This document shows, in pieces, positions 54,044 to 64,000 of a DNA stretch of 64,000 nucleotides. The notes below the pieces were generated by a model. It had not been told where the DNA came from and did no database searches. It was given only the letters and a program-made list of their open reading frames with translations. This stretch comes from Phaseolus vulgaris (taxonomy: Eukaryota > Streptophyta > Magnoliopsida > Fabales > Fabaceae), in contig NC_023749.2 of NCBI RefSeq assembly GCF_000499845.2, forward strand, positions 777,030 to 841,029. Reading direction: 5' to 3'. Every line of letters starts with the position of its first letter. The first letter of the stretch is position 1. Made by a program: the position numbers and the translations under genes.

Positions 54044-56012
54044 CACTCACCACCATAAGCATGCATGCGACCTGTCATCCAAGTGTGCTAGTTCCAAAGA
54101 GAAGACACTTCATGGAAATAAGGCATTCAAGTTTAGAGAAGGCAAAACACGCATAATACTCCACGTCTTTGGTTGTTGTAAGACTATTCCATATAAAATT
54201 CTTAACTTTATATCCAAGAATTAATTACGTATAATGACGTACAATAATTGAATTGTGTATAATTTAATAATCATTATTTTCTCAATAACGAGGAATTGGC
54301 CTAGCATCCCTCAAAACAAAGAAGGTTAAAATCAACAAAAATAAGGTTATAACCTAAACACGATTATCTCGGCTTCATTTAAAAATGTGGATCACGTGTT
54401 AAGCATTGATATAAATAGTTAAATACAATTTAAACCAATCAAACCTTATTAGTATTGGCACATAGAAGTGTTGAGAGCCATCGACTTTCCTTTGTATGGG
54501 TAAAAAAAACTGAACCGTGAACCTCAATTAAATCACGCAACCTTTAACCATCATCAAGTACACTGTCGTGTTCCTGACTATGGGATGTCCAAGAATTAGT
54601 ATAGCCATAACAATACCTTTTGCATCTTGAAAATGAACAAAGTAGGTTAAGAAAAAAATAGGATTATCAAATATAGCAATTTGACAAGACATACTATCTC
54701 CTTTTATTTTATTTATTCTTTACTGATAAAAAAAAATTTGGCATCAAACGAAGTCTTGTGAGCACTGCTGGAAATATCCGTTTTAAACTTTTCACAGCAA
54801 CTGTAAGCTTTAAATTCACCACCATTAAGACAATCATTCACAGTATAAAGCTGACTCAATAGGTTAGACATAGCCACCTTGCCATTGTCAACTAGAGTTA
54901 TTTTTCGAACACCCCGTGTATTCAAGATTTTTGGTTATCACAAATTAAACCTTAAATCATAAACCCTAAGCCTTCACCATAAGCATGACAATAAAATTTG
55001 CTTACCAGTCACCATAAGCATGCGTGCGACCTGACATCTAAGTGTGTCAGCTCCAAAGAGAAGACACTTCATGAATTCAAGTTAAGAGAAGGCAAAGCAC
55101 GCCACCTCATGAGCTTTAAATTCAAATCTGCAGCAGATATGGCCAATCTGAATGAAAAAAGAAATTAAAACCAATAATACAAAACAAAACGATAGAAATA
55201 AAAAAAAAAAAATAAGAAGGCATTTTAGGAATGAAAAGAAGGAACAAGTGAGAGGGAAAGAGAAGAGAGATCAGGAAGAAAAATGCAGGCATTAATCTGG
55301 TTGGATCCATGGACTGTGCAAGGCTTATACACATAGAAGATTTTCTACCCTGATTAAGTTCCCATCAACTGCACTAGACACCGTGTCTTTCCACCCTATA
55401 TAGTTACTCCTTCCAAGTTAAAAACCAAAGGAAAAAAATACAAAGGCATATCAATAAGCAATTAGTAGTTACACAATACACTATCAATGAAACTTTACCT
55501 TGTGGAACTGTTACCAATGCTTATGCTTCACCAAGACAACTTCATATCTGCAAAACCACGGTTCTCTCTATAGCAGAAAAATTGAACTGAGTTGAGATTC
55601 CACCTCAGAAATAAGTGCTAAGAAGTTGCGGAGAGGCTATCCAGGATTATTTGGGAGATGACATGGGATCATAAAATCCAAAAAGAATCTGCCAATAGAA
55701 ACTGGTAAATTTCATGAAAGTGCATCTATAGATTCACATTCAAAAAGAACTTTTACAAAGACTACACTTAAATATGCCTTTATTACCCTTTCGATCCTTC
55801 TAGTTTGGCTGGTATGCAATTTTGGATTCAAGTTTAGAAAAGGCAAAACACGCATAATACTCCACATCTTTGGTTTAATCCATATAAAATCCTTAACTTT
55901 ATATTCAAGAATTAATTACGTATAATGACGTACAAACTTACAATAATTGAATTGTGTATAATTTAATAATCATTATTTTCTCAATAACAAGAGATTGGCC
56001 TAGCATTTAAGT
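54044..56012 (-). pseudogene. ATG7 mosaic pseudogene, right part
   Basis: This continues after the solo LTR. 54058-54150: exon 8 piece. 54114-54347: module M. 54365-54600: exon 10. 54770-54925: exon 9. 54930-55170: intron 8 and exon 8. 55255-55400: intron 7 and exon 7. 55480-55712: exon 6. 55712-55825: intron 5. 55826-56012: last module M. This is the longest collinear stretch (exons 10 to 6, parent 42400-43830). Small indels (for example extra bases near the exon 6 end and a shortened exon 8) break the frame. Exon 8 lacks the full ATP-binding region in most copies. Confidence 0.9.
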
Positions 56013-56221
56013 ATTGTTTAGGTCTGAACCCTACAAATACCTCACAGTCAGATTTAAGATTCTAGAAGTAAAACAAAAATACCAATAACCAATCAAGACT
56101 AGTGTATCCTGCAGATCAAATTAGTAAAAATCATTATTTAAATGAAATCAAATATTTTAAGTTATAAAACAATATGCATGACATTGTGCTATCATTGTTT
56201 ATAAAAACAAAATTTGATTGG

Positions 56222-56541
56222 TGTTGGAAAAAACGGGTAATTTTCCCATTAAAACAAAACCCTAACAAAGCTACCCGACAAATAATATTGAATAAACAGA
56301 GCGGAATAATAAAAGATATAAAAAAGAAAAAAACACACCAAAAAATTGTTAACGAAGTTCGGCCAATATAACCTAATCTCTGAGCACAACTGCAACAACT
56401 CGCTTTTATTATTATGGGAGAAGATATTACAAATTGGAATATATAACAGTGAAGGAAGAGAGTTTAATTTATAACCCTCAAATCTCCTTCCCAAACAATG
56501 AACCCACCGATGTGGGACTTGGGATTAAGCCAAAATCAACA
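56222..56541 (-). repeat. 3' LTR of the Copia element
   Basis: 320 bases, TG...CA ends, outer target copy ATTGG at 56217-56221. On the minus strand it is preceded by the polypurine tract. Confidence 0.93.
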
Positions 56542-56734
56542 AATCTCCACCTTGGCTTAATTTCAAGTCCCACCTAAAACAAATCTTCTCAAAACATAAC
56601 AAAAAACAAACTTTGCAGTGCTTCAAATTTGCGCCTCTGGGCGCCAACTTCAAATGTGCAAGATATTAACCAAGTCTAGACAGTGTTCAAACTTGTATCT
56701 GCAGGATTGTGTGAATCTTTTGGAGAACAATTTC

Positions 56735-59700
56735 CTATTCTTCGAGAATCTCACGCACAAAGTGATAGCGAACATTAATGTGTTTCGTCTGTGCATGAAA
56801 GACTTGATTCTTTGCTAAATGAATAGCACTCCGATTGTCAAAATATAACTCAAGTTGTTTCTGACCAACTCCCAAGTCTTTAAGCAACCCATGAAGCCAA
56901 ATTGCTTCCTTCACAGCCTCTGTAATCGCCATATACTCTGCCTCTGTCGTAGACAAAGCCACCGTAGACTGCAAGGTACACTTCCAACTAACTGGCGCTT
57001 TTGCTAAAGTGAACAAATAACCAGTTGTAGATCATCGCTTATCCAAATCACCTCCATAATCAGAATCACAATATCCAACTATGCATTGACAAGGTGATTC
57101 ATCTTGCTCAAATGTCAATCCAACATCTAAGGTATTTTGGAGGTACCGTAGAATCCATCTCACAGCTTGCTAATGTCCCTTGCTCAAATATCTGGTCTCG
57201 TACACACCATTGCATACATCAAGCTTCCAACTGCATTTACATATGGGTCTTTCGCCATGTATTCTCGTTCTTCATCAATCGTCGAAGATAAACGACTACT
57301 CAATTTCAAATGAGGAGCAAGTGGGGTACTTACAGGTTTTGTATCTTCGTGTATACCAAAACGTTGTAGTACCTTCTGCAAATACTGCTTCCGTGACAGC
57401 CAAAGTTTTCCCCTCTCCCTGTCCCTGTTTATCTCCATGCCCAGAATCTTCTTGGCTTCCCCCCAAATCCTTCATCTCGAACTCTTTACTCAACTGAGCC
57501 TTTAACTTGTCAATCTCAATTTGGCTCTTTGCTGCAATCAGCATATCATCAACATATAAGAGTAAGTAAATGTAGGAACCATCTTCAAGTCTGCGCAAAT
57601 ACACACAGTGATCATATTTGCTTCTCTTGTACTTCTGATCCTTCATGAACTTATCAAATCGTTTGCACCACTGTCTCGGAGATTATTTCAGTCCGTACAA
57701 CGATTTGCTAAGTTTACAAACCCAATCTTCTTTACTATCAACCTTGTATCCTTCTGGTTGAGTCATATAGATTTCCTCCTTTAAATCACCGGGTAGGAAC
57801 GCGGTCTTTACATCAAGTTGAGCAAGCTCCAAATTCAACTATGCTACCAAGGCCAACAAAATTCGAATGGAGAAATGTTTAACAACTGGAGAAAATACCT
57901 CATTATAATTAATTCTCTCCCTCTGAGCAAAGCCTTTAGCAACCAACCTTGCCTTGTAGTGAACATCTTCTTTATTAGGAAATCATTCTTTCTTTGCAAA
58001 TACCCATTTGCACCCAATTGCCTTCTTACCTTTTGGTAATTGTGCCAGCTTCCACATCTTGTTCTTCTTCAAAGACTGCATCTCCTCTTCCATCGCACCT
58101 GCCCAATTACCACTCTCTGAACTCAGACTAGCTTCTGGGTAAGTGGATGGAATGTCATCAATAACTGGAAGTGCATAGGCAACCATATCCATGACACGAG
58201 CAGGCTTATGAATATCTCGTCTCTGTCTTCTAACTGCAATTGGCGCTGATTGCTGTTGAGATTCTTGGGTAGGAACCTCTTCCTCATCTGACTCTTCTTC
58301 TGCCATAGGAGAGTCACTTGTGGTATTTCGTGTTGGGATCACTACTGTCGGCTCAAACTCCACCTGCTTCCGGGCACACTCCACCTGTTGTGGAGTACTA
58401 TTATCTCCTTCTGGATTTACCTTCTTTAACATGGAAGATTCATCAAAGGTAACATCCATGCTGATAATCGTCTTTTTTGCCTCTAGACACCACAAACGGT
58501 ATCCCTTCACTCCAGGACTAAAGCCCATGAAAAGAGCCTTCTTTTCCCGTGGATCCAACTTTGATTCAATCACATGATAATATGCAATAAAACCAAAAAC
58601 ATGCAAAGAATCATAATCAGTTGCAGGTTTTCCAGACCATACCTCTAACGGGGTTTTGCCATCTATAGCAGATGATGGCAAACGATTGACGAGATGTTGA
58701 GCGTATGTCACAGTCTCAGCCCAAAACTCTCTGCCTAACTCAGCATTAGACAACATACAACGAACTTTCTCCACAAGTGTCTTGTTCATACGCTCTGACA
58801 CCCCATTTTGTTGTGGTGTTTTCCTAACAATGAAGTGCCAAACTATGCCACAATCTTGGCATACCTTCAGGAACGGATCATTCTTGTATTCTCCTCCATT
58901 GTCTGTTCGGAGAACCTTAATCTTCCTTCTTGTCTGGTTTTCAACTTGAGCTTTCCACTTAAGGAAAATTTCAAGCACATCATTTTTGTTCTTCATAGTA
59001 AACACCCAAACTCTCCTGGAAAAATCATCCACAAAAGTGACAAAATAATAATGCCTACCTTCGATTGACGGAGTCTTGCCAGGTCCCCACACATCTGAAT
59101 GCACATAATCCAGAATACCCTTGGTATTGTGAATTGCAGTGCCAAACTTCACTCTTCGTTGTTTTCCCAGAACACAATGCTCACAAAATTCAAGTTTGCA
59201 AGCCTTCATACCTTTCAACAATCCCTGCTTGGTAAGAACTTGCAAGGATTTCTCTCCAGCATGTCCCAACCTCATATGCCACAACTTCGTTGCCTCAACA
59301 TCCTTCTTAGAGCTAGAAGTTGTTGTAGCTATTGTCCCCACCACTGTACTACATTGATAGTAATACAGACTGTTCGTCCTCACGCCTTTCAACATCACCA
59401 GTGCTCCTAAAGTTGCTTTAAGAATTCCATATCGCATCGTCACAACTAGGCCTTTAGATTCTAAAGCCCCCAATGAGATGAGATTCTTCTTCAACTTTGG
59501 CACGTACCGTACATCTCGCAAAATTATGGTGGATCCATCATGATCCCGCAACTTGATTGAACCTATCCCAGCTGTCTTACATGGATTATCATTACCCATG
59601 TAAACAACCCCGCCATCAAGTTCTTGAAATTCAAAGAACCAATCCCGAATGGGACACATATGATAGGTACAACCTGAATCCAATATCCACTCATCTGGAT

Positions 59701-59935
59701 ACGATGATGCTGAAAGCGAGACAATTAAAGAGATATATGATTCCACATCACTTTTTCCTTCTGCAACATTTGCATCTTGCGGAACCTTCCCTTTCTTCTG
59801 CAGTTTTGGACAGTATTTCTTCCAATGTCCTTTCTCATGACAGAAAGCACACTCATCTTTGGCAATGGCTCGACCTTTAGACTTAGACCTCCCTCTTCTC
59901 CCCTTTGTCTGACTTTGCTGACGACCTCTTGCCAT
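56735..59935 (-). pseudogene. Copia gag-pol remnant
   Basis: An open frame runs 59935-57983 (ATG at 59935; the frame itself opens one GTG codon earlier). It holds the CCHC zinc knuckle CAFCHEKGHWKKYC, protease motif WILDSGCTYHMC, integrase HHCC region (LWHMRLGH...CEHC), catalytic Asp in VHSDVWGP and RTDNGGEY, and Glu in NGVSERMNKTL. Reverse transcriptase follows past a TGA at 57985-57983. At least two more nonsense codons occur before the YVDD box (LLLYVDDMLIA, about 57560). A one-base frameshift lies near 57470, with further damage before RNase H ([19 protein letters not shown], 56735-57016). Only 65 bases separate the primer site from the zinc-knuckle ORF, so the N-terminal capsid part of gag is missing. 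It cannot move on its own. Confidence 0.9.
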
Positions 59936-60000
59936 CACAAACTCAAAATATTGTATTTAATATTACAAACAATTTCAAACAACCCAAGGGCGAACCTTCA

Positions 60001-60012
60001 GCTCTGATACCA
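60001..60012 (-). other. Primer-binding site of the Copia element
   Basis: On the minus strand this reads TGGTATCAGAGC, the classic plant Copia primer site for initiator methionine tRNA, two bases inside the 5' LTR. Confidence 0.9.
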
Positions 60013-60014
60013 CT

Positions 60015-60334
60015 TGTTGGAAAAAAACGGGTAATTTTCCACTAAAACAGAACCCTAATAGAGTTACCCAACAAATAATATTGAATAAACAGAGCGGAAT
60101 AACAAAAGAGATAAAGAGGAAAAAAACACACCAGAAAATTGTTAACGGAGTTCGGCCAATTTAGCCTAATCTCCGAGCACAACTGCAACAACTCACTTTT
60201 ATTATTATGGGAGAAGATATTACAAATTGGGATATATAACCGTGAAGGAGGAGAGTTTAATTTATAACCCTCAAATCTCCTTCCCAAACAATGAATCCAC
60301 CGATGTGGGACTTGGGATTAAGTCAAAATCAACA
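60015..60334 (-). repeat. 5' LTR of the Copia element
   Basis: 320 bases, same ends as its partner, outer target copy ATTGG at 60335-60339. Most differences between the two LTRs are transitions, as expected from decay of methylated cytosines. Confidence 0.93.
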
Positions 60335-60469
60335 ATTGGAATAGGCCGTTATGATGCAAAAGATTTTGGTAGTGAATGATGTCAAGCACCTATGTTTGAA
60401 TGGGTTCAAAAAATATTGAAAGAAAAAAAACCCAATAATGTTTCTTCAAATTGGACTAGGATCATATTT

Positions 60470-61008
60470 TATTGTGGTAGGATCATATTTTATTTTGTAA
60501 CAATGATAATTTATTTTGTACGATAATCATATTGGTTGAACCATTAATTTTAATTATATATTTATTCTATCTTATTTATTATTTAAATGAAATCAAACAT
60601 TTCAAGTCATAAAAGAATATGCATGCAAGAACTTCGTCTAAAAAAACAAACTAAATTTGGAGAAGAGTAACCTATATAAAGATAACGTCCTCATTACATT
60701 ATGGCATTATGGGTAAGGACCTTCTTACACTATTCTACTACTTTTTTTATAATTATTAAATTTTATTCTTCAATTTTTCAATAGCAATGCAAAAAAAGTA
60801 GCAAATATTTTGATTTAATCTTTTTATATTCATTTTTCAGTAACAAACTTTTTATTGAATTTTTTTAAAAAATAAAAAATAAATATACGTGGGATGTCCG
60901 TAAACCCGCGAGCTGACCCTTATGCGGGGCGGAGTAGAGAAATCAGCTCGCGTTCACTACATGGGGCTGACCAAACGCGAGACGTGCCAACCTACATTGT
61001 CATCCCTA
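60470..61008 (+). repeat. hAT-like end copy with GC-rich subterminus
   Basis: Same order as 21430-21951: GATAATCATATTGGTTGAAC, AAAGTAGCAAATATTTTGAT, TTTTTCAGTAACAA, then the GC-rich patch CCCGCGAGCTGACCC, TATGCGGGGCGGA, and terminus ACATTGTCATCCCTA. It is a solo end; no left partner is seen next to it. Confidence 0.6.
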
Positions 61009-61014
61009 ATTTAA

Positions 61015-62350
61015 TGTACTAAAAAATGTTTTGTTAAGTTAATATTAAGAGTATATTAGTTTTTAAGTAAAGTTTTATATTTAAAATTTGTTACAAAAAA
61101 TAATATATTTCAATAAGATACTAGTTAAAAAATTAGTCATCTTCATTAAAATATTTTATAGCAAAACTTTGATAAGATATTCTGATACATTTAGATACTA
61201 TAGATGAAAGATAGATGCAAAACAAAACTTTAATTATTTTTAATCAAACCTTCTAACAACCATCATACTTTGAAGTCCTTTATATTCTTATCTTAATTAA
61301 ATGAATTGAAACAAGGATGAAATTTTATTTTTTCAGCAACAAAAATAGGTTTTAATTAATGAAATTTTAAATAACAGCTCAATAGTGGGTGACATGATAA
61401 GCCGAACAAACAATCGCTTGGATAAGCTCGAAAATGACTTTGATACCATATTAAGAATGAATAAAATAAACATATGATTGATCCCTTGTGTAAAATACAC
61501 ACATAAGGGTCTTTATTTATACATGAGAATAATAACAACATCAATAACATAATAACATAATAATATAAAGTATGGGTTAAGCCCGTCACATGCAACAAAT
61601 TGCAAGTTCAAACTCATGATATTATGAAGAGAAAATACAAGCAAAACTGAGTTTATTTACTTTTTTCTTTATTTTATGATTAAGATATATTAAAAATTCA
61701 AAATGGTGAAATATGTTTTTGTCCTTATACTATAATAAATAATTGATTTTTGTCATTAGTCTAAACTTTAGACTTGTAATAAAAAAAACTATTGGAATGA
61801 GTCTTAATAGTGTTTTTTTTATACGTAACAATGTATTATTAGTCTAAACTATAGACTTGTAATAAAAAAACTATTAGAATGAGTCTTAGTAATGTTTTTT
61901 TTATACGTAACAATGTATTATAATATTATAACATTAACGTAAATTAACAATAAATATTTTAATATCCTAATGAATTTTGTGGGCAAGGAGAGGAACACAA
62001 AACATGTTTAATCTAATCCAAAAAAGTAGTGTGTCTTATATAGCAGATTGAATTGATTTTAAGAAGAAGAAAAATGTTGGAATTAATGCTGTCGAAATTT
62101 TTTATTATATAATTGAATTAATTTTTAACTTCAAATAAAAAATGCTGTAATCCAAATGAGATCAAAGCGGATAAGTTTTCACCAATAATTTCTAGGCATT
62201 AACCTTTTCTTTCTTTTCCTCTCCACAGTCACATTACCTATCTTATGTATCTCTTAGTAAAATGTGAAATTTTTGGGGTATAATTAAGTTACTTGTGAGA
62301 AATTCACTGTACTGGTAAATACACAAATACAATAAGCATCTAGATTAATT
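61015..62350. other. Spacer 3' of the PPR gene, with duplicated blocks
   Basis: No gene is supported. 61600-62240 is the partner of 47440-47770. It holds an insert with a tandem duplication (61762-61836 and 61843-61917, unit GTCTAAACT(T/A)TAGACTTGTA onward). Confidence 0.6.
61600..62240 (+). repeat. Segmental duplicate of 47440-47770, with insert
   Basis: It matches 47440-47770 at both ends, with 61700-62005 extra. The insert includes two adjacent copies of a 75-80-base unit ending TTTTTTTATACGTAACAATG TATTA. The block ends in the 3' flank of the PPR gene, about 100 bases before its stop codon. Confidence 0.75.
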
Positions 62351-64000
62351 TTACCAATAATCTCTGCAAGAACATACACCTTCTTTAAATCTGTGAAATC
62401 TGGCTCGATCACGCACAATAATCTCCCTGTTATAAACAATTGATACAATTTTTATCACAGCATGACAATCCACACATATTCTAAGGTTCTTTATGACTTG
62501 AATAGGTGTTCCATCACCTGTGCTAATTAAACCATATGCCACAGCCAACTTCTCACTGTGATAATTAAGCGCATTCTCCTTGTCTTCCTCCCCAATATCA
62601 TGCAGCACAAGATCAGTCTCTGCTGAATATCTATAAGCTTTAATCCTGAACTTCATCTCATCAAGTTTTGCATATATCTCTTTGGAACAAGGATGACTCT
62701 GATCACCATTCACAAACTTGTGTATCTTGCAATCAATCTCTGTGTAACTAAACCCTGGCACCTTCCTCACATCCCTAATCTTCATGGCCTCCCTCACCCT
62801 CCCAACATCACACCATCTCTGTTGTGCTGCATAAACATTTGATAACAGCACAAAATCCCCACAATTGTTAGATCCCATCTCCACCAGCTTCCTAGATGCC
62901 ATCTCAGCCACTTCCACGTTCCCATGAATCTTACTAGCCCCAAGCAAACTCTGCCAGAGCACCACATCAGGCAACATAGGCATTGAGTTTATGATATCAA
63001 ACGCCTCTTTTATCCTCCCTGCTCGACCCAACAAATCAACCACACTCCCATAATGCTTCACATTAAGTTTCACTCCACACCCCTTCATCGTATCAAACAA
63101 CTTAACCCCTTCTTCCACCAAGCCAGCATGGTTGCATGCACACAATGCACCCAGATACGACACCGCATCAGGAACCACTCCATCCACAACCATCTTATCC
63201 AAAAGCTCAAGCGCCTGATTGCCATCACCATTCATCGCAAGCGCCATGATCATAGTATTCCACGTGACAAGACTCTTCTTGCAGGTCATACTAACAAACA
63301 CGGAATAAGCTTTATCAACAAAACCGCATTTTGCATACATATCAATAACCGCGTTACAAACAATCACGTTGGTGTCTAGCTTCTCGTCCACAACATAGGC
63401 ATGAATAATCTGGCCATGTTTCAAAGCACCCAACTGCGAACAAGCGGACAGTGCACCAAGAACAGTTACCTCATTAGGCCGCCAGCCCTCTTCCTTCATT
63501 CTGTTGAACAGAGCTATAGCCTCATTGGGTTGGCTTCCTTGAGCCAACCCAGAAATCATGGCATTCCACGAAGCAATATCTCGCTTTTGCATATTATCAA
63601 ACACCTTATGAGCAGCATCAAGATCACCGGTTTTGGCGTACACATCCAACAAAGTGGTCAGCAACAATATATCAGCCTCGAACCCAAAACGCAGAAGCTG
63701 AGAATGAATCTGGGTGGCTTCGGAGAACGCCAATGCGCGCGCACAGCCCTTGAGGGCGAAGGAGCACGTCAAAGCGTCCACCTTTTGGGGACTGCGTGAC
63801 ATGGCGCGGTACCATGAGAGGGCCTGCATGGGTTCTGGGCTTTGGGCCAGGCCTCGGAGAACGGCGTTCCAGTCGTTGGTGGAAGGGGTTTGGATTCGCC
63901 GGAAAATTTGGCCTGCGAAGGAGAGGTCGCCGGCGGGGGAGATGGAGCAGAGCTCGAGGAGCTTTGCGCGGGAAGGGTGGAATTGGAATTTGCCGGTTGT
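62351..64000 (-). CDS. DYW-type pentatricopeptide repeat protein, C-terminal 549 aa (5' end outside window)
   Basis: A single frame runs from the right edge (position 64000 is a codon's first base) to the stop at 62351-62353, with no intron, as usual for plant PPR genes. The true start lies outside; upstream codons from 63830 to 64000 are open and PPR-like (NDWNAVLRGLAQSPEPMQAL). Repeats of P, L and S type follow (LTTLLDVYAKTGDLDAAHKV, IASWNAMISGLAQGSQPNEA, NAVIDMYAKCGFVDKAYSV, TWNTMIMALAMNGDGNQALE). The E region starts near PDVVLWQSLLGASKIHGNVE. The DYW cytidine-deaminase-like domain has the zinc signature HSEKLA, then RICVDCHA, and ends SCRDYW. Such proteins act in C-to-U RNA editing in plastids or mitochondria. 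The arrangement resembles Arabidopsis At1g34160 (recalled); the target site is unknown. Confidence 0.95.
   Translation of the reverse strand, partial: TTGKFQFHPSRAKLLELCSISPAGDLSFAGQIFRRIQTPSTNDWNAVLRGLAQSPEPMQALSWYRAMSRSPQKVDALTCSFALKGCARALAFSEATQIHSQLLRFGFEADILLLTTLLDVYAKTGDLDAAHKVFDNMQKRDIASWNAMISGLAQGSQPNEAIALFNRMKEEGWRPNEVTVLGALSACSQLGALKHGQIIHAYVVDEKLDTNVIVCNAVIDMYAKCGFVDKAYSVFVSMTCKKSLVTWNTMIMALAMNGDGNQALELLDKMVVDGVVPDAVSYLGALCACNHAGLVEEGVKLFDTMKGCGVKLNVKHYGSVVDLLGRAGRIKEAFDIINSMPMLPDVVLWQSLLGASKIHGNVEVAEMASRKLVEMGSNNCGDFVLLSNVYAAQQRWCDVGRVREAMKIRDVRKVPGFSYTEIDCKIHKFVNGDQSHPCSKEIYAKLDEMKFRIKAYRYSAETDLVLHDIGEEDKENALNYHSEKLAVAYGLISTGDGTPIQVIKNLRICVDCHAVIKIVSIVYNREIIVRDRARFHRFKEGVCSCRDYW

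Larger units (their letters stand above)
56222..60334 (-). mobile_element. Ty1/Copia LTR retrotransposon, 4,113 bases, decayed
   Basis: Two LTRs of 320 bases (56222-56541 and 60015-60334) start TGTTGG and end ATCAACA on the plus strand. They are flanked by a perfect 5-base target duplication ATTGG (56217-56221 and 60335-60339). Transcription is on the minus strand. The primer-binding site TGGTATCAGAGC lies at 60012-60001, two bases from the 5' LTR, complementary to initiator Met tRNA. A purine-rich tract (GGTGGAGATT) precedes the 3' LTR. The order gag zinc knuckle, protease, integrase, reverse transcriptase, RNase H identifies Copia. The LTRs differ by about 21 substitutions and two indels by eye (6-7 percent), so insertion is several million years old under usual plant rates. 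Confidence 0.95.

Noticed and set aside
56735..57016. RNase H frame as an independent gene
   Set aside because: It is the Copia element's RNase H domain, between the LTRs and after the reverse transcriptase.

Overview
This is nuclear DNA from a flowering plant. The gene families (SEC31B-like, ATG7, serine carboxypeptidase-like, DYW-type PPR), GT-AG introns, very AT-rich spacers and dense small-transposon debris all point to a eudicot. The repeat character (CACTA-like foldbacks, hAT-like elements, rows of ataatcaattat / ataatcgattat 12-mers) looks legume, probably Phaseoleae, but that is an inference. No bacterial, organellar, CRISPR or RNA-gene signal was found.

Layout. 1-276 (-): N-terminus of an unrecognised gene running off the left edge. 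0.46-4.0 kb: AT-rich spacer with a gypsy protease relic. 4.1-14.3 kb (-): complete SEC31 (COPII outer coat), 22 exons, 1117 aa. 14.7-23.7 kb: repeat-rich spacer, including a probable hAT-like composite element (17.4-21.95 kb) holding fragments of a SnoaL/NTF2-like gene and a nested MITE. 23.9-27.7 kb (+): METTL13-like methyltransferase, 8 exons, 252 aa, with a hairpin MITE and a minisatellite in its last intron. 28-33.6 kb: spacer with foldback elements. 33.7-39.9 kb (+): serine carboxypeptidase-like gene, 7 exons, 496 aa, with a foldback filling most of intron 4. 40.8-45.6 kb (-): complete ATG7, 14 exons, 694 aa. 48.4-49.1 kb (-): small basic DUF2462/UPF0390-type protein, 87 aa. 51.3-56.0 kb: scrambled, repeatedly duplicated pieces of ATG7, split by a 1,091-bp solo LTR. 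56.2-60.3 kb (-): a 4.1-kb decayed Copia element with 320-bp LTRs and a 5-bp target duplication. 62.35-64.0 kb (-): a DYW-type PPR gene running off the right edge.

How the genes relate. They are independent housekeeping loci (ER export, autophagy, vacuolar or secreted proteolysis, protein methylation, organelle RNA editing), not a cluster. The most unusual part is 47-62 kb. There an ATG7-derived mosaic has a recurring chimeric junction, a flanking segment is duplicated (47.44-47.77 and 61.60-62.24 kb), and two LTR-element insertions lie inside.

Exon boundaries were placed by hand from GT/AG sites and reading-frame continuity. In every complete gene the exon lengths sum to a multiple of three and end at a stop codon.
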